A DNA stretch of 64,000 nt, taken from Aquatica leii. Its lineage: Eukaryota > Arthropoda > Insecta > Coleoptera > Lampyridae. A program made the position numbers and the translations under genes. Below the pieces are notes generated by a model. The model was not told the DNA's origin. It ran no database searches and was given only the letters and a program-made list of their open reading frames with translations. The stretch spans positions 32,383,507 through 32,447,506 of the forward strand of contig CM069437.1 in NCBI GenBank assembly GCA_035610365.1, written 5' to 3'. Below, piece by piece: positions 53,935-64,000 of this stretch. Position 1 is the stretch's first letter, and the number at the start of each line of letters is the position of its first letter.

Positions 53935-54572
53935 ATCAACAATTAAATCATGAGACCTTACATTTTTGTCAGTGGAAGTAGTAGAAGAAATGTGTATTAG
54001 AAATTCTACATCACATGTTACTAACTAAAAAAACTAATCTAAAAAAGTAAAAGCAATCATTTGCAACTTCTATAATAACTTCGCATGCATTAAAAACCTT
54101 TAGTTTAAAAGCGCAATGAAAATAGTATACAAACAGAACTCAGAATAAATAGATTTTACAGAAAAAGTCACATAGCAACTAGTTTTCATTTTTTTTAAAA
54201 TTAAAATTGGTGTAATTACAGTAATACATAATAATACATACTAATCTGCTACATTACAGTAATACCTACGACGACCCTGGATTTGAGAAATACAATTTGG
54301 TACTAAGATTAGAAAAATCCTATCATTTATTTCAAATATAACCTACAAGTCACTTACTGTCACTATTGCACCGGTGCAACATATTAAAACACGAAGAGTT
54401 GGAAGTTATTAAGACTTACAATAACACTACTAGCTTAAAATGTTGAGTAATCTAAACAATCTTTCAGGCTTCCATGTACAGTGCCTAAGAAAAAGTAACA
54501 AGACACATTTTTTGAGGATGAGATTTGGTTTGTTCACTGGTTTCAAAACGCGATGTTAACACGGTATCATAA
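53935..54572 (+). repeat. Direct repeat gamma, short copy
   Basis: It matches 49,075-49,130 and 50,350-50,934 joined together, so it lacks 1.2 kb of the long copy. Identity in the shared 585 bases is high (few indels), for example TCGCATGCATTAAAAACC and ACGACCCTGGATTTGAGAAA. Confidence 0.75.
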
Positions 54573-55739
54573 ACAATAGTAAGAAAATTGATAAATAGAA
54601 AAAAAACAATTTTTAAACCAAGTCAACTTGATACTTGATTTCATAATTTCATTCTAACCCAACATTTTTTATCAACAAACTGAGAGCAGTATTTTACAAT
54701 AAACCTGAAAAACTTCTTTCAAGTAATTAATCGATATAGCTGACAAATGTTTGATTTGTGTGACACCAAAAGAACAAGTTAATGCTTTTCTAAACGTGGA
54801 ATGTTTTTGTTTGAAAGTACTGTAGAGTTTTCCATCCAAACGTTGTTATAATCATCAAAGTTATTAAGGCGGCACGAAAGCTTTTTGTTATAAACGGTGA
54901 GAATTCTGCTTCCATACGTAACAAACTCTTGTTAAGTGAGGACATTAAAATCCTGCAAATTTGTTTTTCTATAAATCAACAGAATTTTGCTTGTGGTGGT
55001 TTCAACAATAGTTGAAGATACAAGGACAACAAAATTGTAATTGCCCAAGAAATGATCAGACGGAGGATACTCAGTGTTTTTTTTAGAAATTTGTAAGGAA
55101 ATACTTTCGTCATATCCGCAGCTTTTACTGATCTTAATCGCTTTTGCAAAACATCACTTGTACTAGTCATCAAAGAGAATATTGTTCCCAATGTTATTCC
55201 AAAACATTGGTCAAAATGAGTTTTCACTGTATATGCTTTCAAAGCTCATCTAACAAAACTGACATTCCTCATTGTTTTCCTAGAGATATGAATACATGCA
55301 CTCTAAAATTTTCTTTACATCATCTACCAGTAGATAGCTTTTCTTCTGGTCAGTTGTTGATGCCGCCGAAACTACTCAGTCATGCGAAAAAGTAGTTTTC
55401 AGTACAAATATATTATTTGTAATCGTAATTACATTTTTTAAAATAAAATCTAGTTTCTATATGGCTCTATCTAAAATATATTTTTTTAACTTGGTTTTAA
55501 TTCGCTACAAAGTTATTACCAACAACTGTCCATGAGAATTCAGTGAAAAAGTTAAGTAAAACTGTTTCTGTAGGACATATTGTGCAAAAACCAAAACAAA
55601 AGCAAAGATTTTATTGCTTTATAGGTTTGCTCTATAATATCGTACGAGTTCTACATGTTTATTAAGTAAGTACATTCATTTATGTTGGTCGTTAGTTAGC
55701 TCTATGTGTAGTTAAGTAAGCAAATCGATAGCCTCGGTG
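54573..55739. other. Spacer with no recognisable gene
   Basis: About 1.2 kb. A stop-free plus-strand run of about 50 codons at 54,858-55,010 (VIKAARKLFVINGEN, LQICFSINQQNFACGGF) vaguely resembles the C-terminus of insect gustatory receptors but is too short to call. Nothing else was seen. Confidence 0.45.
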
Positions 55740-56700
55740 GATTTTTTTAAGGATTTTTTTAAAAGTTTCTTCCAAATTTATGCAGAAGACAGTCGTGTAT
55801 TATGTGAGATATTGTACAATCCCAGCTTATATAGCATTCATAAGTGGCATCTGCAGTAGTCAGTTCTTATGCGATATAGACGACCAAGATTTGGTTGGAT
55901 CCATTAGACCATTTTCAATAAGGCCATAATTTGATGTTCATTTTTTCTTTCAGGGGAAGGTGTGAGCGATGTCTTTAATCATATTAGTTTGCGAGAATTT
56001 AGGCGTGAGCAAAGAAGGTTATCTAATGTTTTACGAATTGACAGATTTTTGAGAGATTCAGTTTATTTTATTTTGTTTACTAGTACGGCGATTTGTTGTT
56101 TTCTCATATTTGGAGAGAACCTTAGAGCTATGAAGAAGAGGTAGATTTTACCGTTCCCATTATGATTTTTAACGTGTCGTTAAAGTGTATATCAGTTTTA
56201 GCTACTACTAGTGCACAGAATTTTGTTATGGAGATGACTTAAGCTTGTGCTGCTGTTTTTAGTGCTTCTGCAATAACCTCCCAGGTGGTATTCGCTGATA
56301 ATGTTTATTCTTAGTCTTTAGCTTTTGACCAGTTTGTTTTAGATGTTTTGCGTAAATTGTGTAACACAACATTAAAAAAAACATTAAAAATCACTGATTT
56401 AGCAAAAACACAGAGGCAACTATTTTTGTCTTTCGGGCGTTGGATTGCTATTGTTTTTATTTCGTCCATTATCACTCCTATTTCTTTAATTTGTCTTATC
56501 CATTTTTTTCTAGATATGCGTCTTTGTTTTTTAATTGATTTTCCCGCTTCTATTATTCTTCTTGTTTTTCTGTTGTGTCTATGCTTACTATATATGCATA
56601 CCAGGTTAGTTTCTACTTTTTTATTATTTCCATTATTGATTCTTACGTAGTTATTTCTATCGTGTCTTTATTGTTTAATCTGTCCTACTTAGTGTTTCCT
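55740..56700 (-). repeat. LINE 3' fragment beta, copy 2 (extends into the last coding part)
   Basis: Same family as 52,784-53,280 and 57,150-58,400 and in the same orientation. Besides the shared 3' part it includes, on the minus strand near 56,530-56,400, KWIRQIKEIGVIMDE and AIQRPKD-type sequence, the far C-terminus of an RTE-like ORF2 (compare LIEQTKKIGTKKGVTMDENG at 58,110-58,050). It also preserves the uninterrupted target site CATTAGAC at 55,902-55,909. Confidence 0.7.
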
Positions 56701-57149
56701 GCCATTGTCCTGAAGTGTTTCTTCTCCATAGTATTTATTTTAGTTTAATCTTTCTTCCTAGTTGTTCAACTTTCGCGCAAGGCGCAAGTTATTATTGGTT
56801 ATGTTATCATATTTTTTGTACTTCTTCGTCAATGTCTTTGTGGCCTAGTATTGTTGATGATATACTATTTCTTTGCTCTATTTATTTACTCTGTCTCCAT
56901 TTTTACCTCGTCAGCTATCATATTTTCTAGAAATTTATACGTCAACACTCTTTCAAATTTCTTGTTTTTACATTTTATGCCGTTAACGTTTTGATTTATT
57001 TTTTTTTTAAATTTAAACTAATTGTTTTTTTTTTACTTCTACGTTTGCAATATGAAACTCTATAGTTTGTTGTTTTTGTTTTCTTGACATCTAATCCAAT
57101 TTTTACAGCAAAGTTTTTTGTGGTCTTACAGTACATCTGTTTAGAGTTT

Positions 57150-59055
57150 CGAGGTTTGGCGTAAATCATTTAGTCGTTTAGTAGTTTCTTTGAAACTTAC
57201 GCAGAAGACAGTCGTGCAATATGTAGGGTATTGTACAATCGCAGCAATCAGACATCATCATTACCTATAGACTACCAATGAGTTGCATCTGAAGTGGTCA
57301 GTTCTGATTTCTGATGCAATTTAAGCGACTACATATTTCCCTGAGATACATTCACTACAAGATGTTGGTTGGATTCATTAGATCTAAAAATGATACCAGA
57401 GTGAACCACTGGACCACCGTTTCGCCCGTTTGGGCGTTTGTTCAACAGTGAGAGAACACTCTACTATACTCCCACAGTCTTATGGCTTTATATTCATAAC
57501 TGACAGAATTACCATGAATGAAATACGGTGGCACAGCCTCATAGTATAAATTTACTGTGCATGAATAATAGTATGTAAATGGCTAAGAGGTGAAAACGTT
57601 GAAAAGTGATTTTATACAGGCGTATTTCAAATAACTTTTGAATAACTTTTTTATATCTATAGCCATTTACATACTATTATTAATGCATACAAAATTTATA
57701 CTATGAGATGGCTTTGCCATTATATTTCACTCGTGGATTTTAACGTTATGGTTTTCAACGTGTCGTTAAAGTATACATATATCAAGTTTCTGCTATGAAG
57801 AAGACCAAAGCTTGTGCTACTGTTCCTAGCAGATCTGCATTAACTTTCCAGGTGGTACTCGCTGATAATGTTTTTTCCTAATGTTTAGTGTTTGACCAGT
57901 TTGTTGTGTGTAAATTATGCAATACAACAAAATTTACTAAAACATTAAAAAGCATTGATTTAGCAAAAACAAAGAAGCAATTTTCTTCTTCCTCTCTAAT
58001 CAATGCTTTTTGGACGTCGGATGGCGATCTCTGGATCTGTATCCATTTTCCATTTTCGTCCATTGTCACTCCCTTTTTTGTACCTATTTTTTTGGTTTGT
58101 TCTATTAATTTTCTTCTGGGTCTGTATCTTTGTTTTTGATTGGTTTTTCCGCTTCCATTATTTTTCTTGTTATTCTGTTGGGTTCCATTCTTGCTAATGT
58201 ACATACCAGCTTAGTTGCTTTTTCTAATTGTTTTCATTATTGGTTCTTCTTCAGATATTTCTTGATTGTTTATTCTGTCTTACTTAATTTTTCCTGCTAT
58301 TTTTCTTAGGTGTTTTATTTCCATAGCATTTATTTTAGTTTCATATTTTCTTCTAGTGGTTTAAATTTTGCACGCTTAAGTTATTGTTCGCAATGCATTT
58401 TTTTTCACTTCTATGTCAATGTCTTTGTAACCTAGTATTGTTTTGTTAATGCTATAGTAAATTCTTCTGGATTTGTTTGCTCTATTTACTAATTTTTTTT
58501 GGACCTAGTTTTATTGATTCTAGGTTTTTGTACTCTATTACTGTTTCCAACTGATTGTATTTTTTTTATTTGTTTGGGTATCTTGTTCATTATAGTTATA
58601 AAGAGCAACGGGCTTAGATTTTCACGTTGTTTAATTCTTTTATTCATTTCAAATTTGTCCAATCTTTGCCCTGCTAATTGTACCTTTACTCGGCTTGTTT
58701 CATATGTACATCGTATTGCACTTATCAATTCTTTGTCTACTTTCAATTCATTTAACGTTTTCCAAATTTCTATTTTTTCTACTGTATCAAAAACAGTTTT
58801 CAGGTCAACAAACGTGAGATATAGTTTTTCAATTTTTCTTTCTGCGATACTTCTGATTGCATACAGATTGTTATTTGTTTGTTGATTTGGTCTGAATGCT
58901 GCCTATTTTCTACTATTTTTGGATAAGTTTTGTAGTTAGTTTTGGTCAGGCATATTGGTCTGTAGTGTTCGCACTGCGTTGGTTTTCCTTTTTTATAAAT
59001 TGGTATTATAAAGTTATTTTTCCAGTTTCTCGGGTTTTTTTTCTTCTCGTGTTTG
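57150..59055 (-). mobile_element. RTE-like LINE, RT part and 3' end, minus strand
   Basis: From 59,055 downward: IPRNWKNN-like sequence in NPRNWKNNFIIPIYKKGKP and CEHYRPICLTKT (59,040-58,930), MKVDKELISAIRCTYETSRVKVQLAG with ENLSPLLFITIMNKIPKQI (58,746-58,560), then broken frames to the C-terminus RRKLIEQTKKIGTKKGVTMDENG and SPSDVQKALIREEEE (58,120-57,990), and 3' untranslated sequence down to 57,150. No catalytic YADD was found. A foldback is inserted in the 3' part (57,516-57,732). The endonuclease end of the same element lies at 60,490-61,085, beyond an R1 insertion. Confidence 0.72.
57516..57732. repeat. Foldback / MITE-like hairpin with arms of about 70 bases
   Basis: The left arm (57,516-57,585) runs GAATGAAATACGGTGGCA... 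CTCATAGTATAAATTT ... AATAATAGTATGTAAATGG; the right arm (57,661-57,732) is its inverted complement with several mismatches and a small indel. The loop is about 75 bases. It sits inside the 3' part of the minus-strand LINE at a place where the two other copies lack it (homology with 55,740-56,400 breaks at about 57,390 and resumes at about 57,740). Confidence 0.75.
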
Positions 59056-60480
59056 CCTGACATGGCTTTCCTCTTACAAGACCGCTCTTCACCGGTACAA
59101 AACGGCAGTGAAAACAGCAAAGTATAGCTTTTACAAAGATTGATTAAAAAAAGTTTGACGACGAGCCTGTGGGGTTTTTTCACAGGTTGTCCTTTCGTAA
59201 GTTCCTGTCAATCCAACCGTCCTCCAATGTTCGAAACGGCGATAGATACACGATATCAGAATACTCAGCTATTGTTTGCTCCCTGTTTCGTGTCGACGAT
59301 CTGACGACAGTATAATATATAAGTAATAAGTCTCCCGGATCTGACGTAATACATTGTAATGTCTTACGCACTATTGTATTGTATCTCTCTTCTATGATCG
59401 TTGATTTGTTGTTTATTTTCCTACAAGCTAAAAAAGCTGGTAAACTGATGATCATTCTCAAACCTCGAAAGAAGGATCTCGTAAATCCCAACTCGTACCG
59501 TCCGATAACTTGGTTATCAAAACTCGGAAAACTCTTCAAACGAATACTTCTTAAAAGGATTCATAACGACATTACCCCACAAATTCTTTTCCATCCCAGT
59601 CAATATAACTTCGTTTCTAGCAAAACGACAACCTACGCCGCACGTAGACTAATTACGAATGTACGACTGAACGTTTCCAGGCACCGATTTGCAATTTTTA
59701 CACATACACATATCTGGAGCGTTCAACAACGTATGGTGGCCTTCAACAATGAAAGCTCTCGTCGTTGAAAGAATACCTTCTACCTTTACGCGCGTTATTT
59801 GTAACTATTTATCGAATAGATCAATAACTTAATCCTCGAACGTAACCCGTTATGTATATGCCAACCGACTGACAAAGGGGTGTTTACAAAGCTCAGTTTT
59901 TGGGCCGACGCAACTTTGTGAAATATGGTAGTAAATAACTTAGCAAGAACTACCAGCAGACTGTAACGAGACTTAGAGACAAAATCCAACACGTGCCTAA
60001 ACATTATTACAAGCTGGGCGAGCAGCAACAAAGTGACAGTTTTAGCAAACAAGACTGAGTATGTGATTTTTCGTTCCACTTTTAAAACGAATTCTTCTCT
60101 ACGCCATTCCTACAACATTCCCGTTCGTAGGGTTTTCGAGTTCAAGTACCTCAAACTTTTGCTAGACAAGTTGAATTTTGTAAAACATTGCGCATTTGTG
60201 GTTGATAAGTGCAAGAGCGTCTTGCAGTTGTTCTACAAACACTTACGTTTGAAATGAAACCTACACAAAAAATCTCTTGCGAATATCTTTAACTGTTCAG
60301 TTATACTCATGCTCAGTTATAGCCTAGACATTTAGTACCACCCATGTCGACGCACTCACGTGGCTAGAAAACTGACCTCCTTTCAATCCCTATTACTCAA
60401 AACTATTCTTTAAGCAAGGTTGGCACGTGCAATTTTTTAGACCAGCACACTTCAATCAACGACTTTCTTCTTTTTTTTCA
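59056..60480 (+). mobile_element. R1-clade LINE relic inserted in the RTE-like LINE
   Basis: Plus-strand broken frames follow the same order as the copy at 45-46.3 kb: LHRYKTAVKTAKYSFYKD and LTTSLWGFFH (59,085-59,170), KAGKLMIILKPRKKDLVNPNSYRPITWLSKLGKLFKRILL (split here for length; 59,430-59,550), PSQYNFVSSKTTTYAAR (59,595-59,645), NIITSWASSNKVTVLANKTEY (59,999-60,061), VRRVFEFKYLKLLLDKLNF and CAFVVDKCKSVLQLFYKHL (60,123-60,250). No YADD box survives. It starts in the linker (5'-truncated) and ends near 60,480. It splits the minus-strand RTE-like LINE into 57.15-59.05 and 60.49-61.09 kb. Confidence 0.75.
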
Positions 60481-60489
60481 GCTGCTAAA

Positions 60490-61085
60490 CACCACCTCAG
60501 ATAACAGCTGCTAGTATTTCTTTTGGGTGTATTTTTATTTGTCCCTGTTTTTTTTGTATTGCTTTTGTGCTTTTTCCTTTATACTTATCTTAATTTTTTA
60601 TTTTTGTCCAAAAATTCCTGGTAATTTATATTTTGTTATCCTACATATTGTCTTTCCTCTAGCGCCCGCGTTGATCCAAATTCCTTTTTCTTTGAAATCC
60701 TTTGTTTGTTATAGTATTTTCCTTTACTCTCTGCATTTTTAAGTTTGTTTATTGCCAAACTAGTATATTCTCATGTTTCTTGGTTGTTATTTAATCTGGT
60801 TTGATATTCTGTTGTGACTAATCTCTGTTGTGTTCCAATTTCTGCTTTTTTTCTTATTTCTACTTTTTGTATTTCCTTTATTAAGTCATTTGTATACGCT
60901 ATGTAGTATATTATACTTTTGGTGTTGTGTTCTGCTGCCATTAATGTGTATTTATTGTCTATTGGTTGATCTCACAGCGTATTTTCTATTAATAACTCGT
61001 TTCTTCTACAGAAATCGATCATTTTTATTCCGTTTCTGTTTTGGATTTTTTCTCCATAGCTGGTCATGCAACCTATTCTTATGTT
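60490..61085 (-). pseudogene. RTE-like LINE endonuclease end and linker
   Basis: On the minus strand from 61,085: RIGCMTSYGEKIQNRNG, KMIDFCRRNELLIENTL (61,060-60,985), NKYTLMAAEHNTKSIIYYIA (60,965-60,905), an EIRKKAEIGTQQRLVTTEYQ-like block (60,885-60,820) in place of the usual GSDHRLV, then a Lys-rich linker. This is the C-terminal half of an APE endonuclease and the linker that precedes the RT at 59.0 kb. It is cut by the hAT insertion at 61,091 on the N-terminal side. Confidence 0.6.
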
Positions 61086-61090
61086 TCGGT

Positions 61091-64000
61091 CAGGCACGGA
61101 CCCAGGGGTGGGCCCACCCAAAATACGTCTGGCCCACCCTTGTGCCCACCTGTTGATAGTGAAAAGATCTGATTAAAAAAAAAGACAAGTCAAATTTATT
61201 ATTTTAAATCAATTTGAAACAAATTATGAGGCGACTCAACTTTTCAGTTTCGCTTACTTGAGAAAAAGAGTTATTTTTACGACTTCCAAAATCGGTAATT
61301 AAACACGTCTGAGTCAACTCGCAGACGCCAAGCTATGTCTCGGTTACTTATCACAAAAAATGAATAATGGGATACTTGACTTTTAAAATAAACATTTTAG
61401 TGGAATTTAAAACCTAAGCGGAAAATGTTTAGGATTTTAAAGTTTACCCTTTCTATGTATCCCATTTCAGTATTATTCGATCAGTCGTAATAGAAATATC
61501 TTATAAAAAAGTCAAAAACGAGAAGCAACAATCAAAAACTTTTTTGTAAAAAAATGTAAAGTTGGTGACAGTGCACATCTGTTCCCTCAACTTCAGCTCA
61601 GTCAACTAGTAGTGAAATTTTACAAATAGCTGTGCAATCTTTTTCTGAGGAGGAAATATCAGAAGCTTCCGAAAATGAACAAGAAGACACTTGATATAGA
61701 ATATGATGAGTCCGAGGATGAGCCTGCTGTGAAATTTGAAGATTGGTTCAATCGAGAGAAAAAACAATCTAAACCAGAGGTTGTAAAAAAAGCTCCAGGT
61801 CCGGTCGATCTTTCACAAAATCCGGTAGATGGTTCTAAGCAACCAAAACTAAAACTTTACCGAAAAACTGTTTTCGGTAATCGTTTGAGGCAATTTAATA
61901 GTAATTGGTTTGCTTTGTATCCTGAATGGTTAGAATATAGTGTAATTACAGATTCGGCTTATTGTTTTATGTGTAGACATTTCTCAATTGGGGAAAATTC
62001 GGAAGTAGTGTTTGTGGGAATTGGATTTAAAAACTGGAAACGCGCTCTTGAAAGTGATTCAGGTTTAAAAAAACACTCTATTAGTGCTGAACATAAAAAT
62101 TGTGTAGTTAAATATTCACATTTTTCTAAAATTAATACTGGTAAATGTTCTTCTCTTGCGGCCCAAATTAGTGAAGCTCATTTAGCATTAGTTAAAGAAA
62201 ATAGAACATATTTAAGTATTATTGCTGATACTTTGTTATTCACAGCTACACAAAATATCGCCCAACGTGGTGACAAAGAAAGTACAGACAGCACAAATCG
62301 AGGCAATTTTCTAGAACTATTAACTTTAATTTCAAAGTACAACGAAATTGTAAAACGAAAAATTTATGATAAGAAAAATGCTAACTATACTAGCCATAGA
62401 ATCCAAAACGAAATATTATTCATTTTTTCGAAACTCATTTTAGAAGAAATAAGCGCAGAAGTTAAAAAAAGTGTTTGTTTTGCGATTATTTGTGACGAAA
62501 CTAAAAATATTAGAAAAACTGAACAAGTGTCGGAAGTGCTACGATATTATTTCGAAGAAACTGTATATGAACGTTTCATTGGTTACAAACCGGCTCAAAA
62601 TTTGAAGGCAGCTTCGTTATTGTCATATATTAAAGAACTTTTGGCAAGGTGTGAAATTGATATAAGTAAATGTGTAGCGCAAAAATACAATGGTGCAAAT
62701 GTAATGAGTGGACGATTAAAAGGAGTTCAAAAACTATTCAAAGACGAAGTGCCTCAAGCTCTTTATACCCATTGCTACAATCACCGATTAAATTTAATAG
62801 TAGTTGATGTGTGTAAATTTTTATCAAATGGAAAATTATTTTTTGACATTTTAGAATCTTTATATGTTTTCGTATCCGGATCAGTTATGCATTTAAAATT
62901 TACCGAGACTCAGAGACAAGTTAATCCCGATATACCGCCATTTGAATTAAAAAAAATTTCATATACGCGTTGGACAGCCCAAGTTTTTGCATGTTTAGCT
63001 GTGAAGAATAAGTTACTCAGTGAAATTTTAATGTTTTTAAACAAATTAATATCTGAAAAAAATAATAGGGCACCAGAAGCTATTGATTTGTTACACCAAA
63101 TAGATTTCACTTTTGTCTTTAATCTGTGTATGTACTCCAAAATTTTAATTATTTTTAAAAGAGCTAGTGATTATTTTCAAAAAATTACAGCGAATTTAGT
63201 AGAGGCAAATATATTACTACAATCAACAATTGAGACTTTTAAAAATTTTAGAAATGACAAAGAGTTTGGGTTAATTTTGGAAGAAAAAAATAAAATATGC
63301 GAAGACAATAATATAGAAGTGGAACAACCTGAATCAAAGAGACTTAAGAAAATTCTAAAAAAATTTGAAAATTACTACATTACCGAAAAGCTTAATTTAG
63401 AATCAGATTTGCCTCCTTCAGAAAATCAGCTTAAAAAAATATTTTTCCAATCTATTGACCTTGTTCTTAATGAACTGAGCGATCGATTTCTTGAATCGGC
63501 CAATATTATTAACCGTGCCAGCGCATTAAATCCTAATGATCCTTTGTTTTTAAAGTATGATAGGATATTACCTTTGGCAGAAAATTATAGCACCGATCTT
63601 CAGTCTTTGAGAAATGAACTTAATCTTTTACCAAAAATTCTGAGTCAGTATCAAAATGAGAAAAACGGTCAAATAACAAAAATAGTGCAGTTTATTGAAT
63701 TTTTAGAAATATATAAACTTGTTTTTCAAGAAACTTACAAACTTGCTGTAATATGTTTTACAATTCCGGTATCTAGTGCATCTTGTGAACGTACATTTTT
63801 GTGTTTAAGAAGACTAAAAACTTATCTTAGGAATAAAATGACCGATGAAAGACTTGATCACCTGGCGATTATTAATATAGAACGAGCTAGTGCAAAAAAT
63901 ATTGACTTATCGAAGGTGGTAACCCAATTCGACATGCTTCACAACAGTCGAAGAATTTTGTTACATTAGGTGATTTATATTGTTATAAATTATAATACCT
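61091..64000 (+). mobile_element. hAT element (ZMYM1-like), 5' part; continues beyond the window
   Basis: The left terminus CAGGCACGGACCCAGGGG starts at 61,091, a common form for ZMYM1-like hAT ends. The eight bases before it, GTTTCGGT (61,083-61,090), are the predicted duplication and should recur after the right end, outside the window. A 5' region of about 580 bases precedes the transposase. The element was inserted into the endonuclease part of the minus-strand LINE and is the least decayed DNA transposon here. Confidence 0.85.
61675..63969 (+). CDS. hAT transposase (TTF-type finger, DUF4371, hAT dimerisation), 764 residues
   Basis: A single open frame. A TTF-type zinc finger lies at about residues 82-145 (YPEWLEYSVITDSAYCFMCRHFS ... 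LKKHSISAEH). The middle has QNIAQRGDKESTD, NRGNFLELLTLI and HRIQNEILFIF. The RNase-H-like core has FAIICDETKNI with the first catalytic Asp, but AQKYNGANVMSG has Asn at residue 339 where the family has Asp (YDGA), so activity is doubtful. The insertion domain includes YTHCYNHRLNLIVVDVC and SYTRWTAQV; the C-terminal dimerisation block is PVSSASCERTFLCLRRLK with NKMTDERLDHLAI (about 697-730). An upstream segment in another frame (61,575-61,697, rich in Ser and Glu: SFSEEEISEASENEQEDT) looks like the true N-terminus, so one frameshift near 61,690 may have removed the original start. Hence the ATG at 61,675 may be secondary. Confidence 0.85.
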   Translation: MNKKTLDIEYDESEDEPAVKFEDWFNREKKQSKPEVVKKAPGPVDLSQNPVDGSKQPKLKLYRKTVFGNRLRQFNSNWFALYPEWLEYSVITDSAYCFMCRHFSIGENSEVVFVGIGFKNWKRALESDSGLKKHSISAEHKNCVVKYSHFSKINTGKCSSLAAQISEAHLALVKENRTYLSIIADTLLFTATQNIAQRGDKESTDSTNRGNFLELLTLISKYNEIVKRKIYDKKNANYTSHRIQNEILFIFSKLILEEISAEVKKSVCFAIICDETKNIRKTEQVSEVLRYYFEETVYERFIGYKPAQNLKAASLLSYIKELLARCEIDISKCVAQKYNGANVMSGRLKGVQKLFKDEVPQALYTHCYNHRLNLIVVDVCKFLSNGKLFFDILESLYVFVSGSVMHLKFTETQRQVNPDIPPFELKKISYTRWTAQVFACLAVKNKLLSEILMFLNKLISEKNNRAPEAIDLLHQIDFTFVFNLCMYSKILIIFKRASDYFQKITANLVEANILLQSTIETFKNFRNDKEFGLILEEKNKICEDNNIEVEQPESKRLKKILKKFENYYITEKLNLESDLPPSENQLKKIFFQSIDLVLNELSDRFLESANIINRASALNPNDPLFLKYDRILPLAENYSTDLQSLRNELNLLPKILSQYQNEKNGQITKIVQFIEFLEIYKLVFQETYKLAVICFTIPVSSASCERTFLCLRRLKTYLRNKMTDERLDHLAIINIERASAKNIDLSKVVTQFDMLHNSRRILLH

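Noticed and set aside
54858-55010. Possible gustatory receptor C-terminus
   Set aside because: Only about 50 codons without stops; the FACGGF-like stretch is weakly similar to the receptor C-terminal signature and there is no upstream membrane domain.
56348-58204. Plus-strand Phe/Leu-rich frames near the beta repeats
   Set aside because: Antisense to the C-terminal part and 3'UTR of the RTE-like LINE; the minus strand has the Lys-rich C-terminal motif.
60527-61156. Hydrophobic plus-strand frames, apparent transmembrane proteins
   Set aside because: They are antisense to the endonuclease and linker of the minus-strand LINE; the last one also runs across the hAT terminus at 61,091.
1-64000. 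CRISPR arrays, operons, ribosome binding sites or phage genes
   Set aside because: No regularly spaced repeats and no prokaryotic gene organisation; introns, TATA box, polyadenylation signals and insect-type transposons show a eukaryotic nuclear genome.
1-64000. Endogenous viral genes (gag-pol-env or non-retroviral integrations)
   Set aside because: All reverse transcriptases seen belong to non-LTR elements with APE endonucleases; no protease, integrase, envelope or viral replicase motif was found.

Overview
This is an AT-rich window from an animal nuclear genome, almost certainly an insect. The only gene I accept as a working host gene is a short intronless Bearded-family (E(spl)m4/m-alpha/Ocho-like) Notch-pathway gene at 43,032-43,517, a family known from insects and close relatives. 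Nearly everything else recognisable is transposable-element debris: R1-clade, RTE-like and Jockey-like LINEs, and hAT, pogo/Tigger, Tc1 and piggyBac DNA transposons. I cannot name the species; a TE-rich beetle or hemipteran would fit.

Region by region. 1-9,766: an R1-clade relic, an internally deleted piggyBac, two RTE-like LINEs (2.0-3.4 kb on minus, 5.5-7.5 kb on plus with a GAA tail and a probable target duplication), three copies of an unclassified repeat, and a Tc1 transposase fragment. 9,960-14,290: a minus-strand hAT gene split by a nearly complete 2.9 kb RTE-like LINE with a clean target-site duplication. 14,869-16,440: a broken piggyBac gene. 18,628-23,897: a hAT element with both ends and an 8-bp duplication, itself split by a 1.9 kb solo-LTR-like insert. 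23,925-27,193: a pogo element with both ends, TA duplications and a subterminal motif array. 27,961-28,801: remains of a Crypton-like tyrosine-recombinase gene. 31,240-41,290: R1-like and RTE-like LINEs nested in both orientations, so the plus strand is A-rich, then T-rich (37.26-40.32 kb), then A-rich again. 42.1-43.8 kb: the host gene with its promoter and 3'UTR. 45.0-48.2 kb: a nearly full-length but dead R1-clade element. 48.4-61.1 kb: LINE and hAT relics, direct repeats and a foldback. 61,091 to the window end: the 5' end of a hAT element with an open 764-codon transposase frame.

How the parts work together. The host gene has the architecture known for Drosophila Bearded/E(spl) genes: a head-to-head pair of Su(H) sites and a proneural-type E-box upstream of a TATA box, and a 3'UTR with two K boxes, one Brd box and one GY box, the known microRNA seed-match sites of these genes. 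The transposon genes are selfish and almost all inactivated. Their nesting gives relative ages: for example the solo LTR is younger than the hAT at 18.6-23.9 kb, and the LINE at 10.7-13.5 kb is younger than the hAT it splits.

All family calls come from reading motifs by eye; no database search was run. Element borders without terminal repeats or duplications are accurate to a few tens of bases at best.
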